Assembly (NCBI GenBank): GCA_003614735.1
Contig: KZ992514.1
Span: forward strand, 1 to 37,095
Length of the DNA stretch: 37,095 nucleotides
Direction: 5' to 3'
DNA from: Thamnocephalis sphaerospora
Lineage: Eukaryota > Zoopagomycota > Zoopagomycetes > Zoopagales > Sigmoideomycetaceae
Numbering within the stretch: the stretch's first letter is position 1; every line of letters starts with the position of its first letter. Positions 27,292-35,309 of the stretch are shown here, one piece after another. A program made the position numbers and the translations under genes. The notes below the pieces were generated by a model. That model ran no database searches. It was not told the origin of the DNA and saw nothing but the letters and a program-made list of their open reading frames with translations.

Positions 27292-29590
27292 ATGGCAAGC
27301 AACAAAGCGTGCACCGTGCGCTTAGGCACCCCCGAGCGCGCCACCAAATGCAACAATGCAGCATTGCGCGCTGCCCAGTTTGCAACGCCAGCAGCACCGT
27401 CGGCAAAAGTGCCTGGTCGACGTCGGCTGCTGTTTGACATGTCGCGCGCTGAGCAAGGACCACGCAGCAGCGACAGTGGCGATGATTCGGACGACGGACT
27501 TGGACGGTCGATGCCGACCAGCGCCGTCGCGTCCACTCCGCTCAACCGTGCAGCGGTGATGAAGAGCGTCGATGGCCAGCCGAGCTTTCTAACCCCGCGT
27601 CTCGTGAAGCCAGACTCTTCGGCGTTCATGTCTACGGGACTAATGTCGAAAAAAAAGCTGCATCCAGTGATAGCAAATGCGATGGCCGCCTCTGGCCAGC
27701 CAGTACCGGCGACTCCCGCGCCGCGCGCCACTATGCCCGACACACCCTGCAAGCGCACGCCTGCAAACCTACTCACCGACTTTCTGCCACCCACCACGGT
27801 AAAAACTTTTCAACCGGCACCCGCCACAGTGCTACGGCAACCGCCCAAACATCGGATTAGCTTCTCGGGTGATCGAGGTCGTGAGCCAAAACGGATCCAT
27901 GTGGACGCCGAAGTGAAGGCGGGCGTGCCTATCGCTGAAGGAGAGGTATCGTCGCCGTACATGATGGAATGCTCGCCGCTACCGGCGCTCGACAGTGGCA
28001 AGCGCCGCTCAGCACGACTTGCACGCAATAGTCGTCAAGCCGAGCGTGCAGCACAGGCGTGCTTTCAATCGCCGCGCCCGATGGCACAGCTGCGCGCACC
28101 TAGCGCACCGTCCGCCTTCCGCCGAACACCTCCTCGCGTGATAGCTGTGCCCGAGACACCGGTACCAAGCGTGCGTATGCTACCTCGTTGCCCCAATGGT
28201 GCGGACATGCTACCGCCACGACCGCCCAGCCTGCGCTTCGACAGCATACCGACTACGCCTATTCGGGCACTCCGGCAGGCCAGCTCGGACGGTTCAAACT
28301 CGTCGTCCAACCAATTTGTCGACTCGGACGACGAGTGTCTGAGCGCTAATACATCTGGACTCTTGTGCCGCACGCGTAGCACGTCGCCGATGAGATTGGC
28401 ACCAGTAACCACAGTAACCACAAAGGGTTTGATAGACTTTCTGGAGGCAACGCGTGTCGACGACTCGGACGATGACGACGGACTTGCCGGGCTGAGCAAA
28501 GCGGCACAGGAACGGGCACTCGTCTACAATGGCTACATGACGGTATTTGCGCATTTTCTCCGTCCCGCCTATTTTTCCCAACTGAAATCCGACGATGGTC
28601 GAGGTAAGCGGTACTTTGGAGGGCAAAAGCGCCATAATGTGCGTAGTTTGTTAACACCGCTATAGTGTTTGTGCTGCCAGAGGACGCGCCGCTTACGGAG
28701 TCGCAATCGCAATCACAATCACTTCGCAGCCATCCAGACTACTTTGAGTCGCATTTTACGGTGGAACGCACGCTGGGCAGTGGCGAGTTTTCGGAAGCAT
28801 TTGCAGCACGGTTCAAGGATGACAAGCGCCTGTACGCGGTCAAGCGTACCAAGTTCCCTTATGCTGGCCTTCGCGACCGACAGCGACAGCTAAACGAGGT
28901 GGAGATTTTGTGGCGCATTGGTCAGCACCCGCACTGCATCTGTCTGGTGGACGCATGGGAGCAGATGGGTCATCTTTATCTGCAAATGGAGCTATGCTCT
29001 GGCGGTTCTCTCAAGGAGCACATGGACGCGCAGTGCGCAAACGATAAGCTAGCTGAAACAGAGATCTGGGATATGTTTGCGGACATGGTTGCGGTAAGCA
29101 GCATGCATTCGTGAGCGGCCGACTCTGTAGCATGCTGACAGTCGTTTCCTTACGGCAGGGATTGAAGCACATCCACGATCTGGGCATTCTCCATCTAGAT
29201 CTCAAACCAGCCAATGTGTTGCTAGACGATAATGGGCGTCTGCGGATCGGCGACTTTGGCCTGGCGGTTATGGAACCGCTATCGAGAGACATAGAGCGCG
29301 AGGGCGACCGCGAGTACATTGCCCCGGAAATCCTGGACGGAAAATACGGCCGGCCGGCGGACGTCTTTAGCCTTGGACTGATAGTGCTTGAGATGGCGGC
29401 AAATGTTGTGCTGCCAGACAACGGTCTGCCATGGCGGAAGCTGCGCAACGGCGATTTAAGCGACTGCGACTTTACCGGCACGTCTACTTTACTGGTCACA
29501 TGCATCCGACACATGCTCAACCCAGTGCCGTCCAAGCGCCCGACGGTTACCGACTTGACAGACAAGCTGCAAAAGGCATGCTCCGTCTAA
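27292..29590 (+). CDS. WEE1: Wee1-family mitotic inhibitor kinase (Wee1/Swe1/Mik1)
   Basis: Three exons, 27292-28603, 28666-29093 and 29159-29590, give 723 aa. The ATG at 27292 is the first in the frame. The 450-residue N-terminal half is disordered, Pro/Ser/Arg-rich, with about ten Thr-Pro and four Ser-Pro sites, as expected for Cdk and polo control. The kinase domain starts near residue 460. It has the Gly loop LGSGEFSEAF, ATP Lys in YAVKRTKFP, NEVEIL, catalytic loop HLDLKPANVLL, GDFGLAV, and the Wee1 hallmark EGDREYIAPEIL followed by FSLGLIVLEMAANVVLP and NGLPWRKLRNG. The HLDLKP and EGDxxYIAPE combination separates Wee1 from ordinary Ser/Thr kinases. Its role is inhibitory Tyr phosphorylation of Cdk1 before mitosis. 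All catalytic residues are intact. Confidence 0.95.
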
Positions 29591-30013
29591 TGATGCGACA
29601 GTTTGTATGCCTTTTCTCTCTCTCTCTCTCTCTCTCTCTAGGCCGCAAGGCCAGAGTCGCTTGCCGCCTGTGTGTCTCTGCCTGTGTATTGTACGCGCAA
29701 CACTCTTTCTTGCTATCCTTTTGCATTTGTGCACTGTTAATGTTCCCTGCTTAGCCACATGTTATCCACCGTACCGGTTCTTTTTTCGGCTGCGTATCTC
29801 TGGCCATCCGGCAACCTTACCTCTGCCACCACGCCGCACCATGCTGCCAATCCAGCGGTGCTGGTATTTCTGCTTTTTTCATGATAACATGACTGCCTTC
29901 TATCTACGCAATATTGGTTCGGGGCTATTTAATACCTTGTGCACAAGTATATAGCAGCTCGATGATTGAATATAATGCTGCAATAAAATTCATAGCCTAA
30001 TGCTACCAACACC
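29591..30013. other. Convergent 3' region with CT microsatellite
   Basis: About 420 bases holding the 3' ends of WEE1 and the GPI-anchored gene. Contains (CT)n at 29615-29639 and an AATAAA at 29982-29987 on the plus strand. No gene seen. Confidence 0.5.
29615..29639. repeat. (CT)n microsatellite
   Basis: Twenty-five bases of uninterrupted CT dinucleotide directly after the WEE1 stop, in its 3'UTR. Confidence 0.9.
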
Positions 30014-30775
30014 TCAGCAGCTCATCACCAACACGTAGCCGGCAAGTAACATGGCAAATGGTAGAAAGACCGAGGGTTGCACTTTCAGAACGTTTGGCGC
30101 TTGGCTTGACACGCCGGCGCTAGATTGGTCGATGCTTTTTGTGCGGACGACTGGGTTGCCGCTAGCATCAACGCGCTCTGGTATCTTGGAGCCCAGCTGG
30201 TCAGCATCGCCTGGATTTGGCTTGGCAGTTCCGGCGTCTGAGCGCTTTGCATCATTGCTAACGCTGTTTGCGGGCGGCGAAGCAGGTTTTGGCGGCGGCG
30301 AGGATGAGGCCGACGGCAGCGGTGACAGAGCAGGTGTCGCTGCCCTGGATGGGGTTCCTTTGGGTGCAGCGGATACGGTCTCAGACGGCTTGGATGTAGC
30401 AGGTACGGGTGGGTTTGTTGCCACCGGCTTGGGAGCCATCGACGCTGGTGCTGCGGCCGCTTGGATGCGTGCAGCTTCGGCGCACACCTTTTGCGTTCGC
30501 GGCATCTCTGCGGCCCGCCCGCCCGCATAGTAGTCTGGGTCGTCGCGGCATTGCTCATAGCAGGCCAGCAGCACGCGCAGATACCAGCAGGTGCAGACTG
30601 GCTCGTCGCGACAGAGGGCCAGCCTGGTTGACGCACCGCGAAGGCAGGCGTCGACAGCGGCCTGGCGTGCGCATGCAGCGTCCGCCAAGTCCGCCGGCTT
30701 TACCAGCAGGCATAGTAAGGAAAAGATAAAAAGTGCCGCGCCAGCTGCCCGTGCCCCAATCTGACGGCAGTACAT
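30014..30775 (-). CDS. Cys-rich, Ser/Thr/Pro-rich GPI-anchored cell-surface protein
   Basis: Single exon, 253 aa, ATG at 30775. Residues 1-33 form a long signal peptide (core AAGAALFIFSLLCLLV). Residues 34-105 contain eight cysteines, with motifs ACARQAAVDAC, ALCRDEPVCTCW, LACYEQC and KVCAEA. The eight cysteines recall CFEM and related fungal domains, but the spacing is not clearly CFEM. A long Pro/Ser/Ala/Thr stalk (KPVATNPPVPATSKP, SPPPKPASPP) is suitable for O-glycosylation. The C-terminus is a hydrophobic GPI-attachment helix (VFLPFAMLLAGYVLVMSC) preceded by small residues (SSAGVSSQ). It is probably displayed on the plasma membrane or wall. It points the same way as the two secreted nucleases upstream. 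A TATAAA lies at 30958-30963 on the minus strand. Confidence 0.8.
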   Translation of the reverse strand: MYCRQIGARAAGAALFIFSLLCLLVKPADLADAACARQAAVDACLRGASTRLALCRDEPVCTCWYLRVLLACYEQCRDDPDYYAGGRAAEMPRTQKVCAEAARIQAAAAPASMAPKPVATNPPVPATSKPSETVSAAPKGTPSRAATPALSPLPSASSSPPPKPASPPANSVSNDAKRSDAGTAKPNPGDADQLGSKIPERVDASGNPVVRTKSIDQSSAGVSSQAPNVLKVQPSVFLPFAMLLAGYVLVMSC

Positions 30776-30957
30776 GTTCAGGAATGCTGTCTAGCGAATG
30801 CAAACGATGTCGTGGTGCGTGCCGTAAAATGCGAACGGCAGGTATCTTCAATGACGTGGACGTGACGGAGGCGGCAGCTGCTGCAGATTCCTTCTTTGAC
30901 CGGCAAAGTTGGAGAGCAGAGTAGAGCGGACGGCTGCTTGTAAGGCAACGCAGCGAG

Positions 30958-30963
30958 TTTATA
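30958..30963 (-). promoter_or_regulatory. TATA box of the GPI-anchored protein gene
   Basis: Minus-strand TATAAA 183 bases before the ATG at 30775. Plausible core promoter with a moderate leader. Confidence 0.4.
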
Positions 30964-30975
30964 CGACGTAAAAGC

Positions 30976-31202
30976 GGTGAAAGTAGAGTTTGAGAAGATG
31001 ATGCAAGTCCAAAAGCCACATTGCTCAGCGCACCGTTTGAATGCCGCTACGAGCTGAAACGCGGAGACAGCAGCCACAGCCAAAAAGATACACCGCTGCC
31101 ATTCCCAGACAGTCGCATAACGCTTTAATTCACAAATAGCTGACGCGAGTATGTTTGCAGGGGCCTTCGACAGGGGGCGAGTATGCGACGCAACAGTCGG
31201 AT
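30976..31202. other. Intergenic, no gene seen
   Basis: Short gap between the GPI-gene promoter and the stop of nuclease 1. Only chance frames. Presumed promoter and 3'UTR sequence. Confidence 0.45.
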
Positions 31203-32090
31203 TTAGCACGCATCCTTGAAGAGGACGTTGAAGTAGTGAGCGGTGCGCACACCGGCACGGGCGACAAAGCGGTTGACGTTCTCGGCGTTGTCGGCGTAGT
31301 ACTTGCTGCTCAGCTCCAGATCGTCACGCTTCTCTGCGGCGTAGTACGTCGGGAAGATGTAGTTGCAGTCGAACTGGTTGGCCTCGTTGATCCACTCCAC
31401 AACGCACGAAGCCAGGCTGGCGTTTTCCTTGCCGAAGCAGGACACCCACGACGCTGTGCTGCTAGCGTACTTGCCCTTGACAATATCGTATTCCAGCTGG
31501 TTGACATAGCCGTCAAAGTCGCCGTTGATGGTCTTGTCGATGATGGAGATATCCCACACGTAGTGCAGGTTGGTCTCCTCGCCTTCCCAGTAGCAGATAT
31601 TGCCGTTGCCACCAAGCTCAACAACAGTGGCATGTAGTGGCTGTGCAATGTCGCCGAGAAAGTGCAGCAGGAACTTGACGGCCTCCTGACGATCAGCCTC
31701 CGGTGCCTGGGCGACGGCACGCTCGGTGTAGTTGGCAATACCGGTAATGACACACCTATCGTCGGCGCACTGAGACGGCACGTAGGCTGTGCAGGTGTCA
31801 GGCGTCGTGCCAGTAAGACCAACATAGTGCAACGAGTTGGCCCAGTTGTAGCTCGAGTTGCTCTTGATGTGGTCAGCCCAAGAGCCGGCAAGGGCAAAGC
31901 TACCGTTCACGGACGAGTCATTGTTGAGCAGTTGCTCAAGCGTGCTGCGCACCTCCGGATTGACCAGACGCTGCATGAGAAGGCCAACAGCGGCGTGCCC
32001 ATTGTCGCCCCAGGCAAGGGCGGACGATGCGCCGGCAATGGCGCCGGCAATGGCGCCGGCAAGAGCAAGACAGAAGGCCTTCTTGAACAT
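31203..32090 (-). CDS. Secreted P1/S1-family nuclease, copy 1
   Basis: Single exon, 295 aa, ATG at 32090. The longer open frame upstream is ignored because the signal peptide begins here. Signal peptide residues 1-26 end in ALA just before Trp27. In P1 nuclease the free N-terminal Trp coordinates zinc, so this cleavage is functionally required and well placed. The other zinc ligands are all present: His in WGDNGH, Asp in SWADHIK, His in LHYV, His/Asp/His in LLHFLGDIAQPLHA, and His and Asp in LHYVWDISI. NSS and NYT glycosylation sites and cysteines (DTCTAY, QCADDRC) match the copy at 33312. The family cleaves single-stranded DNA/RNA and 3'-phosphate of nucleotides. Likely use is extracellular nucleic-acid and phosphate scavenging. 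A 12-bp tandem repeat lengthens the signal peptide. Confidence 0.93.
   Translation of the reverse strand: MFKKAFCLALAGAIAGAIAGASSALAWGDNGHAAVGLLMQRLVNPEVRSTLEQLLNNDSSVNGSFALAGSWADHIKSNSSYNWANSLHYVGLTGTTPDTCTAYVPSQCADDRCVITGIANYTERAVAQAPEADRQEAVKFLLHFLGDIAQPLHATVVELGGNGNICYWEGEETNLHYVWDISIIDKTINGDFDGYVNQLEYDIVKGKYASSTASWVSCFGKENASLASCVVEWINEANQFDCNYIFPTYYAAEKRDDLELSSKYYADNAENVNRFVARAGVRTAHYFNVLFKDAC
32033..32062. repeat. 12-bp tandem repeat within the nuclease 1 signal peptide
   Basis: GGCGCCGGCAAT occurs about two and a half times and encodes the repeated AGAI of the hydrophobic core. The paralogue has one AGAI only. Confidence 0.8.
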
Positions 32091-32172
32091 GATGTCGTCA
32101 GGTTTAGGGGGTTCGTCGCCAGCAATGCAAGATGATGCCTTTGCACAAACGATGCGCACACTGTACAGGTGG

Positions 32173-32180
32173 CTTATATG
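32173..32180 (-). promoter_or_regulatory. CATATAAG TATA element of nuclease 1
   Basis: Minus-strand CATATAAG 83 bases before the ATG at 32090. The same octamer precedes nuclease 2. Confidence 0.5.
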
Positions 32181-33311
32181 CTGACGTGCACTGTAGAGCA
32201 TGCGCATGCTGTAATGCCTTTTGCTGCATGCGCTGAATTGAGAAGCCTCCTCCGCTGCAGGACGCAGGATGCTAACGCCACGGCGTTCCTGCCCGACAAT
32301 TCGCTGCGCGTCGGAGCACTCGTTGTGCGGAGGCACGGAGATGTTTGCGGCGCCTGAAGCAAGAAACTACGGTGCTCTTGCAGCTGTCTGCAGTCGATTG
32401 GCAGTGGTGCCGACAGACAATCCTTTGCAAGGTGCTGCACACAGTGACTACTCTATAGCGCCTGCCATTGCCTAGTCTACCGCAAAATGACTCTAGGATC
32501 ATCGTCAAATAGCTGATGACCAGTATAGACGACAGCAGCTAAATGGCACTGCTCACTGTCAATTGTGAACGACTGTCAGGGAGTATGGCTCTGATCATTA
32601 GGACAGCATCTTCAATCCATACTTGTGCCTAAAACCAGTCTACCAGAATAGCAGATGACTATCATGTGTATGCCAGAGACATGCCATGGCATCGTGCCCA
32701 GCGGCAAGTGGATGATTGGTCCGTTTGAGATCAAGCGGACAGGGTGGCGCTGCTGAGATGCAAGAAGACCGCGAGTGGCATTTCCGCAAAACAAGGTCCA
32801 TGCGCATATTATGCGACAATTATGAAAACTCCGTCGGCAGACCAGAGGTTGCCCGTGACAGAGTAGCGTGAGCAGTATCCAAGCCCCGATGGGCTGGCTC
32901 GGTATAACGCACTGAAGATGACCCCGACCTGGAGACCCTTGGCCAGATCGGCAAGCTTTCTCTCTTGTTCCGATCCAACACGCCGCAATCCCACGAAGAG
33001 CAGGAAATCGGTGTGGCAAAAAGGGGATTTGGCCGTGTGTGTGTGTGTGTGTGTTGGCAGCCACCACCACGGCCGCTATATCATGCAGGAAAAAACAAGC
33101 AGCAACATTCGCATGCGCGTCGACCATCGGCTAGATCATAGCAAGTTACCGAGCGGCTGCGACACGTCATTGTCGGCAAAATGGACCCTCTATTAGACAC
33201 CGATTGGCAAGATGCGACATGTAACGCTTTGTACAGTCACACCTTAATGCCATATAGCGAGTCCAATGCCGCTGCTAGTGGGGGAACGGATTTACTAACG
33301 CATAAAGCTGT
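32181..33311. other. Spacer between the two nuclease genes
   Basis: About 1.1 kb without a recognisable gene. Includes a (GT)n microsatellite at about 33035-33054. It does not obviously contain remnants of a third nuclease copy. Confidence 0.5.
33035..33054. repeat. (GT)n microsatellite
   Basis: Twenty bases of GT dinucleotide between the nuclease paralogues. Confidence 0.85.
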
Positions 33312-34214
33312 TTAGCTAATAGTACAGGAAAGGCATTTGCTGGATTTGCCCTTGAACAAGGTGTTGAAGTAGTAGGCAGCACGCACAGCGGCACGAGAAA
33401 TGAAACGGTTGATGTTTTCCGCATTCTCAGCGTAATAGCTGGTGCCCAGCTCCAGATCATCACGCTGCTTGGCGGCATAGTACGTCGGGAAAATGTAGTT
33501 GCAGTTGAACTGGTTGGCCTCATTGATCCACTCTACAACGCACGAATCAAGCGTGGCGCCGGTCTTTTTGAAGCAGGACACCCATGACGCTGTGCTGCTA
33601 GCGTACTTGCCCTTGACAATATCGTACTCTAGCTGGTTGACATAGCCATCAAAGTTGTGGTTGATCGTTTTGACGAGAATGGTGCTATCCCACACGCTGT
33701 GAAGACTGGTCTTGGCTCCATTCCAGTGGCACTTGTTGCCGTTGCCTCCGCGCTCTACCTCTGTGGCATGTAGTGGTTGTGCAATGTCGCCGAGAAAGTG
33801 CAGCAGGAACTTGACGGCCTCCTGGCGATCAGCTTCCGATGCCTGGGCGACGGCACGCTCGGTGTAGTTGGCAATGCCGGTAACGACACACCTGCCATTT
33901 GCGCAGTGGGATGGCACGTAGGTTGTGCAGGTGTCGGGTGTTGTGCCGGTGAGTCCAACATAGTGCAGTGAACTGGCCCAGTTGTAGCTCGAGTTGCTCT
34001 TGATGTTGTCGGCCCAGGCGCCGGCAAGACCAAAGTCGCCATGCACGGACGGATCGCTGCCAAGCAGCCGTTCGAGTGTGCTGCGCACCTTTGTGTTGAG
34101 CAGACGCTGCGTGAGAAGGCCAACGGCGGTATGGCCATCTTTACCCCAGGCATGGACGGCCGGCAGACTGACAATGGCGCCAGCAACGGCAAGGAGAATG
34201 GTCTTTTTGAACAT
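33312..34214 (-). CDS. Secreted P1/S1-family nuclease, copy 2
   Basis: Single exon, 300 aa, ATG at 34214. Signal peptide residues 1-22 end VHA before Trp23, the expected zinc-binding N-terminus. Ligands are intact: His in WGKDGH, Asp in AWADNIK, His in LHYVGL, LLHFLGDIAQPLHA, and His and Asp in LHSVWDST. It is clearly a tandem paralogue of the gene at 31203: the blocks LHYVGLTGTTPDTCT, GIANYTERAVAQA and QLEYDIVKGKYASSTASW are the same. Differences are a shorter signal core, more basic surface positions (KGKSSKC, HWNGAK) and a C-terminus extended by a few residues with two cysteines (KCLSCTIS). That could mean an extra disulfide or different substrate preference. Catalytic activity is expected for both copies. 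Confidence 0.93.
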   Translation of the reverse strand: MFKKTILLAVAGAIVSLPAVHAWGKDGHTAVGLLTQRLLNTKVRSTLERLLGSDPSVHGDFGLAGAWADNIKSNSSYNWASSLHYVGLTGTTPDTCTTYVPSHCANGRCVVTGIANYTERAVAQASEADRQEAVKFLLHFLGDIAQPLHATEVERGGNGNKCHWNGAKTSLHSVWDSTILVKTINHNFDGYVNQLEYDIVKGKYASSTASWVSCFKKTGATLDSCVVEWINEANQFNCNYIFPTYYAAKQRDDLELGTSYYAENAENINRFISRAAVRAAYYFNTLFKGKSSKCLSCTIS

Positions 34215-34388
34215 GGTGCGCTTAAATCATTAAATCCTGGTGGCGTAAAGGAGTTTCTGGGACGTGGTGCAGCCTTGGGACGTGCTGGGCTTTGGGTGAC
34301 AGAATGCGTGCGTAGCGATGTGCTTGTGACTGGGTTGACGTGTTGAGGATGATGGCTGACGCTGGCGGCGTGTGCTGCGTACCGGCAA

Positions 34389-34396
34389 CTTATATG
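34389..34396 (-). promoter_or_regulatory. CATATAAG TATA element of nuclease 2
   Basis: Minus-strand CATATAAG 175 bases upstream of the ATG at 34214. Identical to the octamer before nuclease 1 but further from its ATG. Confidence 0.45.
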
Positions 34397-35309
34397 TCGC
34401 GGCATCACGCGCTCGTGCAGTATGCCATCGCTTTTGGTAGCGGCGATTCGACGGACGAGATGTGCGCCGCATTGGCGTTGTGCGCCGTCGAGTAGTCTTG
34501 CGTTTTGCGGCAACACCGACCCACGACTATGTCACAAGCGGGTACAATGTAGCAAGTCGCTTTACCCAGCACTCGCCGCCGCTCCCTCCGCAAGTGGATT
34601 TGGGCTCACCAGACATGTGTGCAGTGCCCAACATTAGATGCAATCCCGTGCGCGTGCAACGTTAGCTAGGCATGTGTGACAGCGCCAATCTCATCGTCTG
34701 CCTGCCTGTCTTCCTATTCCAGTGTAGTACAACCTACAATTACGGAACTAGCTTATCCCGCTTGCCTTCCGCCCGCTTTATCCCGTGCTGCGCCAAATCG
34801 AACCTTCCCGCGAAGGCACCGGCAAAAGCAGCCCCGACTGGCTGCACGTTATCTTCGACTGACGTAATGAGATGAGGGCGGTTGTCCCGTTCGGCCATTC
34901 TCAGATGCGCGCCAGCTGAGGCCTCGGCACGACCGCAAGTTAGCACGGCGGTGAGTTGACCGGATTAGCTACGCGAAACGGTGTATTGGCGGGTAATCGT
35001 CGACACCTAGGTAACCGCACCTGGTGCCCAGTCGGCTAGGTCACGGTGGCTGTTGCCCAGCCTACACCGGCGGTAGGGAGGCGTAACTAGCGTAAAAGGG
35101 GCAAGGCAAGCGGTTGCTGGCTTGCCCCTCCACAGGGTTGCTGCGCAGCGCAAATACGCCCTGCTGCTAGGTGCCTGCGATGCATCCTCTCTTCACCGTA
35201 ACTTGTCCACGTTTCCAAGAGCTCTGTGGCTAGCACTACTTTGTAAAACGCAGGGACCAGCCATTATCGACAGTCGACGGTGCACAGTTTGCAGTAGCAC
35301 TGCGCAGCC
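34397..35309. other. Intergenic, divergent nuclease 2 / tetraspan gene
   Basis: About 0.9 kb with no convincing gene. A short GC-rich inverted repeat lies at 35098-35128. No tRNA or rRNA signature was found by eye. Confidence 0.45.
35098..35128. repeat. Small inverted repeat (hairpin)
   Basis: GGGGCAAG at 35098-35105 pairs with CTTGCCCC at 35121-35128. A shifted pairing, GGCAAGC with GCTTGCC, is also possible. It sits about 180 bases before the tetraspan ATG, so it may lie in the 5'UTR. No run of T follows. Confidence 0.35.

Noticed and set aside
32091-32336. Extension of nuclease 1 upstream of 32090
   Set aside because: It would bury the signal peptide and prevent exposure of the zinc-binding N-terminal Trp.
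34700-35300. Possible tRNA or small RNA gene
   Set aside because: A GC-rich hairpin exists at 35098-35128, but no A/B box or cloverleaf could be drawn.
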